Shown here: piece after piece, positions 39,174 to 49,859 of the stretch | Position numbering within the stretch: the stretch's first letter is position 1 | Layout: every line of letters begins with the position of its first letter | Notes under the pieces: model-generated | Seen by the model: only the letters and a program-made list of their open reading frames with translations | What the model was told of the DNA's origin: nothing | The model's database searches: none | Program-made: the position numbers and the translations under genes | Source: Sabethes cyaneus | Taxonomy: Eukaryota; Arthropoda; Insecta; Diptera; Culicidae | Assembly: GCF_943734655.1 (NCBI RefSeq) | Contig: NC_071355.1 | Span: forward strand, 55,985,449 to 56,049,448 | DNA: 64,000 bases | Direction: 5' to 3'

Positions 39174-40913
39174 ACCTTTGTTATACTATATAACAAAGGT
39201 TTAGAAATTGGTCGAAAAACACGAAACTGATCTGAGGCCCGGAGGGCCGAATCACATATACCAATCGATAGAGCTCGACGAACTGAGCAATGTCTGTGTG
39301 TGTGTGTGTGTGTGTATGTATGTGTGTATGTGTGTATGTGTGTTCGCTCCGAATTTTCTATTGCCTGTTACTCGGAGGTGGCTGAGCCGATTCGACCGCT
39401 ATTACTTTTGTTTGAAAGGTATTATTGCCTAGTATATCATTATTAAATGGTTTCGTGGTCTGACTTTTCGTTTGAAAGTTATAAGCAAAAATGTGAAAAC
39501 TACGTGACACGGTTTTCTCCGGAACCACGTAACCAATTTTAACGATATTAGTACCAAACGAAAGCTCTTACTATTACTAAACATTTTGCTAAGTTTTATT
39601 GAAAACGGACAAGCAGTTTAAAAGTTAGCCTTGAAAAACTTGTTTTGACTAGGTACAAATGAACGCCTGTTTCTCAGAGATGGCCAAACCGATTTACACG
39701 CTATTAGTTTCATTTGGCAGGTAATATAGCCGGATAGATCACTATTGAATGGTTTTCTGATTGGGCGTTTAATTTGAAAGTTATGAGCAATCGAATACAC
39801 CACACCAAAATTAACAATAATTTATAATGATTTTAACCAAGATAATTTACCTAATTTCAATTATTTTAATACCAAACGAGAGGTTTTCACACTACGAATT
39901 TGGAAGAGTTTCTTAAAATTGAAAGCTCTATCGCTCTATCGTTGTAAAATCAGTTTTTCTATTCTAACTCTTATTGTGATTGTTGTATGACTTTTTCATG
40001 TATTACAAAGTTATACAAATAATAAAAATACACAACTTTGCTGAACATAGTATACCTCTATGTTTGCTTGTTTAGGAGCTGTAGAACTTCAATTGTAAAA
40101 AATAACCTGATTTTGACCCCGAATTACTCGATTACCAACAGACGGATACATCTTAAACATTTTACATTTGCTGGTAGAGAAAATTCCAGTTGGGGTCAAT
40201 TGCGGTACACCTCGCATGCTACTTGCTTCATTTCTGTGATGTCGGTTTATGCTAATCTTGTTTCCTAACAATTTAAAGTATTAATGCATTGAATAATTCT
40301 GACATTTTGCTCATAACAAGTTTACTGAAGAATATACGTTAGTATATACGTAATATACGATTTGTAACTTTATAACAATACGGCATTCAAAAACCTACAC
40401 ATGTTGTAACCCTACAGTACCTACAGTAACAACTTACTCAGCAATTTCATGAGAAAAGGAACTATCAAAATTTATAAGTGCTTCTATTTGGTTCAAATTT
40501 TGTAAACTTATTCAATTTCCAAATTTCCAAATTTCATGTAAGCCAAACGTGTCGATTTCTATCTCAAATAGCAAGTAAGATCGTATAATCACAGATAAAC
40601 AGACATAACACTCGTTTTCCATTCAACGTACCGATAAAACCGTCATTTCAAATTTGGGCTTAGTTGGGAATGTCTCCGTTTTAGTCAAAGTGGCGCTTTT
40701 TGACGAAAGAAGGGGAATTCCCCATAAATACTTGCTACTTCGAGGGACACCCATATTGCTATTTGATATTTGGGAATGTTGATCATAGATGGTGCTAGTG
40801 TTCAGGCTAAATGTGAGGTACGATAATTTTTGTTGATTTTTCTTCCAAGAGTTATGTCTGTTTGTCTGTGGTATAACAAAGGTTCCTTTCACCACTAGGT
40901 GGATTAAATCAGG
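39174..40913. mobile_element. 1.74-kb repetitive element nested in MITE copy 3
   Basis: It begins with a perfect hairpin (CCTTTGTTATA-CTA-TATAACAAAGG, 39175-39200). A TATAACAAAGG copy recurs near the right end at 40872-40882. It is flanked by T5 on both sides. A (TG)n tract lies at 39294-39346. Inside are two diverged tandem copies of an about 300-bp unit (starting at about 39362 and 39663). No ORF is recognised. Class unknown. Confidence 0.7.
39294..39346. repeat. (TG)n/(TATG)n microsatellite
   Basis: Imperfect TG tract with TATG interruptions inside the nested element. Confidence 0.9.
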
Positions 40914-41052
40914 TTTTTATACATATGAAAATGCTAGCTGGGCTGGCACCAAAACCACTTTTGGGTTTTAAATACAGGAAAATGGTAAAGGCTTTTAGCG
41001 TAGCCATAACTTTGGCTGATTTTCCAGACTCTCTGGTTACCACAAACCAACT

Positions 41053-41160
41053 ACCCTACTAGCACAGTTGTTATAAAGCAGTTATGATAACTGATTTAGA
41101 ACCAATTTTAGTCGTGAATAAATTTCTTCAACTAAAAGTGTTAAAAATGTGCTGTTAGGG
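41053..41160 (+). mobile_element. 108-bp MITE family C, copy 1
   Basis: Starts CCCTACTAGCACAGTT and ends with the inverse of CCCTAACAGCACATTT. It is flanked by TA on both sides (41051-41052, 41161-41162). The body matches the reverse complement of 53199-53304 along its length. Confidence 0.75.
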
Positions 41161-41162
41161 TA

Positions 41163-42599
41163 AAGACTATCCGCGTACCGACTAGGAGACTTCAGATCTG
41201 CGACCCAAACTCGCGAGCACCCAATTTGAAAATGGCTACCTGACACTTGTTACTTTGATCACGGCATGGTCAAAGAGGTGGAGCAATGGTATCAACTACC
41301 ATTGCGTGGAAAACCTCGAAACTACGTGTTTACAACACGGAGGACCAGTTGAAGGCACCTGTTGTTACGGATAATACCAGAACAGAGTAAAACATGGAAA
41401 CTTTTTCCCTACCGTCCTTTGCTTTCATTTTGGCAATTTAGTGATTTCGAACATTCGTTGTCTAAACTTTGGTCGAACTAGATAAACGAACATTGTCACC
41501 TCGAACAGTCCAACAGTCCCGCGCTTCGTTGTTTGCCTTAGTCGGCAAAATGCAACAGCGCATTTGTGTTGGAAACTGTTCGTTGCCGCAGGTTAAGAAC
41601 CATGTGCGTTCGTTCACCTAGAATGTGGTGCGAACGCGACATTTTAATGTAAGTACTTCGCCCTACCGGCTCGAGTCACCGACCGGCGCGGGTGCTCAAA
41701 TTGAATGGTAAATTTATGTTCTGAGCTGACCGGGGTTGATTCATCCGGATTCAGCCAGATAAAAATGCGTGCATGCTAAGTTACAGTGAATGAGGGTCGC
41801 TTCACTGCTCTGCTCATTTACGATTGATAATTCAAAGGCTGAATTAGCTCATGCATTGCAGATAAAACATAAGCAATCAGGCGAAATCCGTGGCGGAAAG
41901 GCCCAGTTTTACTAGAGCGGTGGCACTACCAACGAACTGGGAACGGGCTTGTAGTGTTGGGTGGAATGCAGGATCGTGTGATACATTGGAAGGCGATCAA
42001 CGAGAGAATGTGAGTATTGAGGATAAAGGGCCTGTAAATTCGACGAGAATAGAAATCGGGATTGCGAAAATGATCCTTCCAGAGACCAATGAATTGTAAC
42101 TCGCGGTACGACCGCGATCGAGAACCAGATTGAGCAGATTTCGGCGTAGAAGGATTGAGATATGTCTTTTTGTTATCATAGTTTTACTAGAACTAATCTT
42201 GATAGTGAAATTAAAGTATAATCGATTTGATATCGTTTGAGTGTGTAAGTGTACGGTGTACAATTAATAATTGGATCAAAATGCATAGCATAGAATACGA
42301 ATGTGGAAAAGCTTTATAAGATTCAAATTCCAAATATGCCGGCCCGCGTTGAAACCGTCCGTTTCAACCATTTACACGGTGGCCAACATTGATGTTTCGA
42401 TCTGCAGTTGTTGGTCTGGATCAATGGAGAGGATGGTGATTTTCGTAATTGCCCGTTTGTATAGGAGGTACTTTGTCCTGCTTCATTAGCACCAATTGAC
42501 CGACTAGTGCGTCAGTGTTAGCTTGCTTCCATTTTGACCGTTGTTGTAAGTGGCATAAATAGTCCCTTGACCATCGACGTCACAGATCTTGCACCGACC
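41163..42599. other. Unique sequence without recognised gene
   Basis: Mixed composition; 41160-42120 is CpG-containing and non-repetitive with short unrecognised frames (for example 41890-42099). No repeat identity found. Confidence 0.45.
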
Positions 42600-42935
42600 T
42601 CTTCATTTCCTGTAAGCGGGATAGCCGATTAATATTTTCGTCGCATAAGTTCGGAGATTGAGATTAGAGGTTCTCCGACAAGGAAATGCCATGGGGTCAG
42701 AGCCGGAATGTCGTCAGGAGAATCGGACAAAGGAGCCAATGAACGGGAGTTAAGGACAAATTCGATTTGGGCTACTACTGTCAAGAGATGATCCATAGTG
42801 AAGGCCCTGCAGCCCATTATGCGACAGAAGTGATGTTTGAATGATTTGATTCCGGTTTCCCACAGACCCCCGAAGTGTAGGCGAATCCCAGTGCTCGCGG
42901 TCTTTCGTTTGTGGACCCACAGCTTGTCACTCGAT
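42600..42935 (-). pseudogene. BEL/Pao retrotransposon, integrase fragment (minus copy)
   Basis: The minus strand encodes RKTASTGIRLHFGGLWETGI near 42915-42860, where GGLWE contains the third catalytic Glu of the integrase D,D,E triad. FCRIMGCRAFTMDHLL, QIEFVLNSRSLAPLSDSPDD (42770-42710) and TPWHFLVGEPL follow. These are the ordered blocks of the distal BEL/Pao integrase. The N-terminal side is cut off near 42935. The matching gag of a minus-strand BEL lies at 49030-49830, suggesting one element split by the plus-strand BEL between them. Confidence 0.82.
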
Positions 42936-43252
42936 GGTTGCGGATTGCCCGTACTTAACCACGGTGATAAATCACATACGAAATTGCTTTCACACTGCTG
43001 ATCACACTACGCTCGCAACCAATTGGCTTATTACGCTTACCTGGGAGGAACCATTGTTATCAACGGTTGCTGCTGGCACAACCGGTCCAATTTGGCTGAT
43101 CTGCACTACGGATTCTACTGTGTGAAAGTTCGAGGTGCATCTTTATTAAAACAAAAGGCTCATATTCATGAGCCATCAGGTAATTGGCTCTCCAAGCACT
43201 TTAGTTTCCCCAAGCTTTGCTACCTTGGTCTCATTTTTTGAGGAATATACCA
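42936..43252 (+). other. Leader-like sequence before BEL gag
   Basis: Sequence between the minus-strand integrase fragment and the plus-strand gag. It does not match the 3' LTR at 48654, so no 5' LTR is visible. It may be the remaining leader of the plus-strand BEL or minus-BEL sequence. Confidence 0.35.
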
Positions 43253-43774
43253 TGCCTGCCGCTAATTCCAAACCTTCGTCACTGAAGTCACTGCAAACGA
43301 AGCTGCGCGGATTACAAACGTCGTTCGACAATATGTGTCGATTCGATTTATGAAACAGTACCGGGAAAATACGAAATCGACAGAGGTGAACGTACGACTG
43401 GAGCAGCTGGATCGATTGTGGGATAAAATGAACGAGGCCATCGTGACGTCGAATCCCACGAAGAATCAATAGAAGATGCAGATAGTTTCGTTAAAAATCG
43501 GATCGACTTCGAGAACCGTTTTTACGAGCTGAAAGCTTTTCTTGTTGATAAGCAAAGAGAAGATTGTGATCAAACCGTACTTAACCAGACTACTCGCTCT
43601 CTCGATAATCCCCCCGGGCCCACCCCTCATGTGCGATTACCACAAACTACCCTTCCAAAATTTAGTGATAAGATAGATGAATGGCTTACCTTTCGTGATC
43701 TCTTTACCTCACTGATACATAGGCAGACCGACCTGCCCGAGATCGAAAAGTTTTACTATTTGCGTAGTCAGCAG
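43253..43774 (+). pseudogene. BEL/Pao gag, plus-strand element
   Basis: The N-terminal part of a BEL gag begins with PANSKPSSLKSLQTKLRGLQ. It continues after a frameshift near 43350 as VNVRLEQLDRLWDKMNEAIV, DFENRFYELKAFLVDKQ, and LPKFSDKIDEWLTFRDLFTS with LPEIEKFYYLRSQ at 43725-43770. These are the conserved capsid-region phrases of insect BEL elements. It stops at 43774, where a hAT-like MITE is inserted; the zinc-knuckle region does not reappear downstream, so part is also deleted. Gag would form the virus-like particle of the retrotransposon. Confidence 0.85.
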
Positions 43775-43960
43775 TAGGGTTGGGAAAACTATCATTAACT
43801 ACTGATAGTTATCAGTAAGCAATACTATCACTAAGTATCAGTAAGGTTTCGCGGTTATCGATATTTACTGATACAGTTGCGTCGTCCCGTTACAAAAAAT
43901 AGTTAGATTAAACTTATTGGTCGGTAGTTTCGTACGATAGACAAGGATGACACATTTTAT

Positions 43961-45353
43961 CGTCGTCATCGTCAGCAGCCTAGAGCCGGAGCATCTCGTG
44001 CTGTTTCAAGCAGTCGTCTCCATTTAACTCGAACTTCCCAGTAAACATTTTCGTATGCATATCAGAGCAACAATTGAGTTATATGTACCTATATATACCC
44101 TGAAAAATCGTATCTGATGCACAAAACTAGCATATGTGTACTAATTTGGAGGCCATATACGTACTACAAAATATACGTTACCAATTCAACTTTATAAGTC
44201 CTTGCATGCGATAAGATCCGACTCAAAGCGATTAGCTATACAATTCTGTACTGGAAGTCGTAGGTCAATCACTTGCTATCGTCAAATACGACAGAATATG
44301 AACTAGTGCCCATTTCATTGGGCAATATTTACGAGCCTGAATTTATTAAAAGTCAATAACGATAATTTTCGTTCATTGATATACGAGTTGGTGTTTGCTG
44401 GGTTGGGACCACTCGTCGCCAATTTCCCAGGCGTCTCAAAAGTCGCAAATCCGTTTCGACCTGGTCGAGCCATTTTGCGCATTGAGCCCCCTTGTTTCTG
44501 GAGGGGTTGCACTCTCGTTCGATATCCTTACGACGAGTCCGGCACACCGTAGCCTATTGACTTTTGCCAGATGTACGATGGCAAACAAATACCTGTTACT
44601 GATTCATACATCTCTTCCCTTCTTCGCTTTCAGTTTGTGCTCCGCCAAATATCGTCCGCAGTACCTGTCGCTCAAGCATGGTAAGACCACATATGTCCTC
44701 CGTGAGCAGTCTCACGATTTCAAGCCCATAAAAAAACTACTGGTCTTAAAAAAAATAAAAGTTTTGTACATTGTCAGCTTCGTACGGCGGTGTATACTTC
44801 TTGATCACAGCGCTTTTTGAAAGCCAAAATAGGCCCGATTTCCCGTTTGAATGCGCTGCTTGATCTTCTTACTAGTGTTGTTGTCCGCGCTGACCAGCGA
44901 TCCCAAATACACGAGCTCACTAGTTCGAGGCGTCAACGGTTACCGTCCGTGGAAGGCACGCGTTTGTTTCCTTGAAGACCTGTTCCTTTCCATTTGATCT
45001 ACAACGCATTTATTTTTAACCTGATTTTCTTAAACTGCTGCTTTCGCAGCTTTGATATCAAAGCCATCTTCACCTTGTCTCAACCCTCGCCGCGTCTCGA
45101 AGAAACTCCCTGAGAGTCCCTGAGATGCGCACGAAAAACATCACTCGATCCATGTTAGCTCTAATCAGTCGCGTCAGCTTATCTGGGAAACCGTGTTCTT
45201 GTATTAAATGCATAGCTGGTTTCGATCGACTGCATCGTATGCTGCTTTCAAATCAAGATATGATGCGTGGGTAAGCTGTACTTCCCACATTTCTGCCAGG
45301 TGGTGAAAATCTGGTCCGAAGTTGAGTGAGCCCCCTGAAGCATGCTTGGTAAA
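43961..45353 (-). pseudogene. RTE lineage 2 copy, 5'-truncated, inside the hAT-like MITE
   Basis: The minus strand has the 3' tail GACGATGACGACGATAAA at about 43960, the C-terminal region (44690-44410), and upstream remnants of VTVDA-type and catalytic-side sequence up to about 45353 (compare 31900-32040). The nucleotide similarity to 13690-14540 is clear throughout. It is split by a family A MITE at 44037-44402. Stops are frequent. Confidence 0.75.
44037..44402 (-). mobile_element. MITE family A, copy 4
   Basis: A 366-bp element in reverse orientation begins CCCAGTAAACATTTTCGTAT and ends with the inverse of CCCAGCAAACACCAACTCG. It is flanked by TT (44035-44036, 44403-44404). The empty site is visible at 13757-13775 in a sister RTE copy (CTCGATTTTGGGCCACTCG), confirming the two-base duplication. 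Confidence 0.88.
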
Positions 45354-45539
45354 TTACAAAGCAAACTTACAATGAATAACGCCGTTATAATATTACAATT
45401 TCCTATATTTTGCTTCAATGCCGTGATGGGTAAAATTACTGATATTTACTGATAGTTATCAGTAACGTACTGGAAATACTGATAGTTATCAGTAACGATT
45501 TTTAATGATAGTTCCCATCCCTAACTCACTGCTATTGTT

Positions 45540-46042
45540 ACTCTGGTGGACGACCGAGGTCAACAGGTTCATGCTCGAACATTATTAGATAGTGCGGCGG
45601 AGTGTAATTTAATAAGCGACCGAATGCGAAGATCTCTTACGGTTAAAGAGCAACCATGTACAGTCGAGGTGGTAGGCATCCAAGGTTTATCTTCTAAGGT
45701 ACAGAGGAAAATCACCGTCATGGTACAATCCAGATTTTCAGAGTTTTCGTAACCAATGGAAATGTACATTCTACCCAAAATCGCAGCACTAGTGGCAGTC
45801 ATATCGGTCGACGTCAACCAATGGAATTTACCGAATAGGATCGAATTGGCGGATCCGACATTCTTCAAAGGTGGCTCAGTTGACTTGGTATTGGGAGCTG
45901 AAGCCTTTATCGATTTTTTCACAACTGGCCGTAAAATCCGACTGGGAAACAACTTACCCTCGTTGGTGGACGCTGTTTTTGGATGGGTGGTCACGGGCAA
46001 ATTTTCGGTGGCTGCTTCCGTTAAATCTTGCAATAAATCATA
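45540..46042 (+). pseudogene. BEL/Pao protease and start of pol
   Basis: The frame resumes with DDRGQQVHARTLLDSAAECN, an aspartic protease whose active-site triplet is D-S-A where BEL proteases have D-S/T-G. Then come VEVVGIQGLSSKVQRKITVM, VLGAEAFIDFFTTGRKIRLG and VDAVFGWVVTGKFSVAA, the usual linker between protease and reverse transcriptase. A stop near 45751 and a frame change near 46040 disrupt it. The protease would process the Gag-Pol precursor; the Gly to Ala change at the active site would be expected to impair it. Confidence 0.85.
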
Positions 46043-46620
46043 ATTTAGATAGCCTACTGGAGAAGTTCTGGGAATCTGAAGACATTGGACAAAAGCACAA
46101 CTACTCTCCCGTGGAATCAAGATGTATGGAGTATTTCACCAAAACTACCCGACGGCAGCCTTCGGGTCGGTATACAGTGTCCTATCCGAGAAATGATGAG
46201 CTAGTCAAGCTAAGTGATTCGAAGGAGATAGCTGAGCGTAGATTCTTACAAAAAAGAGAAGCGATTGAGGCGAGATGAGAAGCTGCGAGAACAATAGGCC
46301 GAATTAATCTGGTCCCATGGTTAAAACTTTAGGTTTAGTTTGGATACCAAAAACAGACGTTTTACGATTTCGCTTTCGCATACCCGCTTTGTTATCAGAG
46401 GTTTCCCTATCGAAAAGAAAGTTCTTTCGATAATAGCCACTTTATTCGATCCGTTAGGACTTATTGGAGCTGTAATCACTCGCGCTAAAATATTTATGCA
46501 ACTGTTGTGGCGTCTGGAGGATTAAGAGGGAAATAAATTAGGATGGGATTCTCCTTTACCTACAGAGGTTGAAGATGAGTGGCGAGTCCTTCACGAGCAA
46601 ATCCCGCTTCTGAACAATTT
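46043..46620 (+). pseudogene. BEL/Pao pol with deleted reverse-transcriptase core
   Basis: 46043-46280 reads LDSLLEKFWESEDIGQKHNY, MEYFTKTTRRQPSGRYTVSY and DSKEIAERRFLQKREAIEAR, which precedes the polymerase domain. The next recognisable block, at 46340-46520, is TISLSHTRFVIRGFPIEKKV and LSIIATLFDPLGLIGAVITR, which lies after the polymerase core. The part that should hold the YxDD active site is missing between about 46280 and 46340. Nothing of the fingers or palm catalytic motifs is visible, so the copy could not reverse transcribe by itself. Confidence 0.83.
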
Positions 46621-47368
46621 GCGTATTGACCGTTATGTTATGATATGTAGTACGGTGTGTGTACAAATCCATATGTTTTCCGATGCTTCTGAGAGAGCTT
46701 TTGGGGCTTGCGCGTACATGCGTACCAAGGACTCGTCCGGTAAAATTAAGGTAGCTATTTTGTCATCGAGGTCAAGAGTTTCATCGTTGAAAACACAATC
46801 AATCCAAAGACTTGAACTACGCGGCGCATTAATGGCAGCTGAACTATATTTGAAAGTGAAAGAGTCAATCAGGTGTTCTAGGGAAGCTTTCTTTTGGACG
46901 GACTCATCTACAGTACTACGGTGGCTATTGACACCGCCGTCAACTTGGACAACATTTGTGGTAAATCGTGTATCCAAGATCCAATCGCTGACTGAAAACT
47001 GTCACTGGAATCATGTTCCTGAGGAACAAAATCCGGCCGATCTTATTTCAAGAGGAGTTGCACCGGGAAATATTATCAACAATGAATTGTGGTGGAAAAG
47101 ACCTGAATGGTTAAGCAAGAATCCGACGTATTGGCCTAAGCAACATAATCTGTCATCTGAAGGTATGGAAGAGGAGAAAAGACGTGTTGTACTGGCGGTG
47201 GTTCCGGAAAATCTCAGCTTTATCGAATGGTATCTAACTCGTTTCCCTAATTTCAATGCTGTTATCCGAAGAACGGCATACTGGCTTCGTTATCTGAACA
47301 ATCGGCGGTCCTATAAGGAAGGAAAGCGACAAGGTGGGCCGTTAACAACAATAGAGCTTGAAGATTGA
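46619..47368 (+). pseudogene. BEL/Pao RNase H and connection to integrase
   Basis: A 249-codon open frame carries the RNase H triad in HMFSDASERAFGACAYM (Asp), SIQRLELRGALMAAELYL (Glu) and FFWTDSSTVLRWLL (Asp). It then carries HVPEEQNPADLISRGVAPG, the conserved post-RNase H motif of BEL elements, and WLSKNPTYWPKQ. All three catalytic residues are present. RNase H removes RNA from the RNA-DNA hybrid. The frame ends at 47368 and integrase continues in other frames. It is the longest undamaged domain in the window. Confidence 0.87.
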
Positions 47369-48347
47369 AGATGGTTTATTGAAGGTCGGGGGGAGGTTAG
47401 GGCATTCTAGAGAGTCTGATGATGCAAAGCACCCCATTGTGCTTCCGGCGAAGCACCTGCTTACCGAATTGCTTTTCAAATTCAAACTATCATCTTAAAC
47501 TCATGCACGCTGGTCCACAATTATTGTTGAGTACGGTTCGGCTTCGATACTGGCCCTTAGGCGGAAGGAATATTGCAATGCAAGAAAGGTGTGTCATCAA
47601 TGTTTGCAGTGGTACGGGATGAGACTGACATTGATTCAACAGTTTATGGCTGATTTACCGGCATCGAGAGTTACGGCGGCGAGACCATTTTCGACTACAG
47701 GCGTCGATTATTTTGGGCCGGTGTACGTAAGACCAGGATATCGGCGGACTGCAGTAAAGACATACGTATCGGTGTTTGACTGCTTCATGATGAAGGCGAC
47801 ACACCTAGTATTGGTCACTGATCTTCCGACGGCACGGTTTATTCAGGCTTTGCGGAGATTCACGTCACGTCGGGGAAAATGTATTACATTGTGGTCCGAT
47901 AATGGCAGTAACTTCGTTGGAGCTAAAAACCAGATGCGAGAGCTGCTGAAAATCCTGAACACCAAAGAACATCACCAAAAGGTTGCCAAGGAGTGTGCGG
48001 ACAATGGAATGCAGTGGATGTTCATACCCCCTGGAGCTCCCCATTTTGGTGGCCTCTGGAAAGCTGCTGTGCGATCGGCGAAAAAACATCTTTTGAAGGT
48101 GCTAGCGCCAGTCTCCTACGAGGATATGACGACTCTTGTAACACAAGTTGAGTGCTGCCTTAACTCGTGGCCTCTGACTCAGCTTTCGGATGATCCTGAT
48201 GACTTGCGGCCACTCCCACCAGATCATTTCCTGGTTGGTTCTGCTCTCCAATCTATACCATCAGCAGACTACACCGACTCAGCTCACGGGAGACTAAAGA
48301 CGTGGGAAGCTGTACAGAAGAGGTTGCAAGACTTTTGGCGGCGGTGA
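47365..48347 (+). pseudogene. BEL/Pao integrase with substituted catalytic Glu
   Basis: The zinc-binding N-terminal part (47365-47620) is frameshifted. The core (47589-48347) contains TTGVDYFGPVYVRPGYRRTA with the first catalytic Asp, ITLWSDNGSNFVGAKNQMRE with the second Asp, and WMFIPPGAPHFGGLWKAAVR. In the last block Lys replaces the third catalytic Glu (the minus-strand relative at 42600 has GGLWE). SYEDMTTLVTQVECCLNSWP and LPPDHFLVGSALQ close the core. The substitution predicts a dead strand-transfer enzyme. A stop at 48347 replaces the Trp expected in FWRRW. Confidence 0.88.
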
Positions 48348-48622
48348 AAAACCGAGTACCTCAATCAACTACAAGGGCGCGTTAAGTGGTGGAAACCACC
48401 AGTTCAGGCAAGGCAGCTTAGCAGTGATTCGTGACGACAACCTACCGCCAACGAAATGGAGAATGGCGAATCATTTCGACCCACCCGGGACCGGATGGGG
48501 TGGTCCGAGTAGTGACTCTACGAACAGTGAACGGGACAGTGGATAGACCGGTTGATAAAACTTGCATCTTACCGGTTGCAACGGATAACGGAGATCTCAT
48601 TGCGAACGAAACGATCAACTGA
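48348..48622 (+). pseudogene. BEL/Pao integrase C-terminal segment
   Basis: Frameshifted continuation with KTEYLNQLQGRVKWWKP at 48350, NLPPTKWRM near 48440 in another frame, and IISTHPGPDGVVRVVTLRTV (48475-48530) followed by VDKTCILPVATDNGD. This is the usual BEL tail just before the polypurine tract. Confidence 0.82.
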
Positions 48623-48641
48623 CTGAAACATGGGTTGTTTC

Positions 48642-49020
48642 AGGGGGAGAGGATGTTGGTGAACCACTCTATTGCAGCTACGCTTATCCCCTCGGTGCGG
48701 CAAAAGTAGCTCAGTCCCAACATGAGTGCTATCTTAGTTGCTGACAGAAGTACATATTAACAAATTATCATTGTGAGATGTATATAGAAGTAATTGTTCG
48801 TTTTTTGTATGTGGTAAATCTAAGCGTACATCTAAAATCTATAAAAGCGCGAATTTATGACTAGTGAGTCAGCTTACCTTTGTTAAGTCGAGTAGCATAA
48901 GTAGTTTTCAAAGCCTTCCGGACCCTATAGAGCTATTGTACAGACGGAAAATGCTACAAAGAATGATGTTTCCTCATACCTACAGGTTTTACAACCACTT
49001 TTAGAGCAATCCTCCGCAAG
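48642..49020 (+). mobile_element. Polypurine tract and 3' LTR of the plus-strand BEL
   Basis: AGGGGGAGAGGA (48642-48653) is a polypurine tract that would prime plus-strand DNA synthesis. It is followed directly by TGTTGGTGAACC, the expected TG start of an LTR, and by CTATAAAAGCG at 48838-48848, a TATA-like element. The LTR end is uncertain (48990-49030) because no 5' LTR is present for comparison. Confidence 0.6.
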
Positions 49021-49029
49021 ATGAGTGCG

Positions 49030-49830
49030 TTTTAAGCAATTAATGTATAGTCCGTTTCTCTTAACAAACTAGAACCGTTGTTACGGAGCAAGCTTGCGAA
49101 ACTGCTCGTATTGAAATAGTAGATGTGCAAGTTTACAACAGGGGCATTTCGGAATGTTGTCAGACGCAACGTGCGCTGTGGTGAGACGAGGTTTAAAAGC
49201 TTTAGAATCTGATAGTGTATTGCATGTTTGGGAGAGCACTAGAGTTTGAACGATACGTGATCTTTTGTGTACGAATTCGAGCAGTTATTTATATGTGGAT
49301 TTATAGATCTCAGAGCTTTGATTTCCCACTCTCGCAAAGAAACGGGATCCAAACAATTACTCAGCCTTTCGACGAGAAAGGAAATCCAGTGGTCTTCAGA
49401 ATATTCTAACTTATCTAGCAACTGAACATGGCGATCGAACTCATCCGCCAGTTCCGATAAACCGGCCGAAGATTCTTTTCGTAAGGATGTCGTTTGTCGT
49501 TTTATCAAAAACTACCCAATCATCAAGCTTTCCCGAATACTCTCGTAGTGTTATTTCGGATAGTCGAATATTAGCTAGTGGCTATACAGGGACCGAACGA
49601 CCCGCGGGAGGCAATGCTGGAGGAATAGAAGGACGTGCAGGAAGCTTACTTTGTAGAAATGCTTTCAATTCGAAATATAAATTTTGGAATTTTCGACGTT
49701 CATCCGAAAATTGTTCCTCCTCATCCTCCAGCATTTCGATTTCGTCTTGAGCAGCCTCAAAATCTCGCCACAATACATCTAGGCGTTGTATTCGAACGGG
49801 CAATTAATCACTTTGTGTGGGATCAAACTG
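49030..49830 (-). pseudogene. BEL/Pao gag, minus-strand element
   Basis: The minus strand encodes RLDVLWRDFEAAQDEIEMLE and FQNLYFELKAFLQSKLP (49780-49640), then after a frame change IRLSEITLREYSGKLDDWVV (49570-49510). These join directly to RKESSAGLSELADEFDRHVQ and LVERLSNCLDPVSLREWE (49490-49340). The intervening capsid region is deleted. A decayed zinc-knuckle-like segment (LVSPQRTLRL) follows to about 49030. It is clearly a different BEL family from the plus-strand copy. With 42600-42935 it likely forms the outer element of the nest. Confidence 0.82.
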
Positions 49831-49859
49831 ATTGTTGAATGATTTAATTAGCTCAGCCG

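Larger units (their letters stand above)
38823..40942 (+). mobile_element. MITE family A, copy 3, interrupted by a nested element
   Basis: Starts CCCAGCTAGCA and ends TGCTAGCTGGG, a perfect 11-bp TIR, flanked by CT on both sides (38821-38822 and 40943-40944). The host MITE comprises 38823-39173 and 40914-40942. It matches copy 1 until ACCTTTT, where a 1.74-kb element is inserted between T runs. Confidence 0.88.
43775..45523. mobile_element. hAT-like MITE interrupting BEL (split by an RTE copy)
   Basis: Ends TAGGGTTGGGAAAACTATCA and the inverse of TAGGGATGGGAACTATCATT. Each end also carries the palindrome ACTGATAGTTATCAGT. The MITE parts are 43775-43955 and about 45354-45523, about 350 bp in all. 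TAGGG-TGGG starts are typical of hAT elements, but no clean 8-bp duplication is visible, so the neighbouring BEL was probably altered. Confidence 0.65.

Noticed and set aside
42936..43252. 5' LTR of the plus-strand BEL
   Set aside because: The sequence does not match the 3' LTR starting at 48654.
43775..45523. 8-bp hAT target duplication
   Set aside because: Flanking octamers (GTCAGCAG and ACTCACTG) agree at only some positions, so the duplication could not be claimed.
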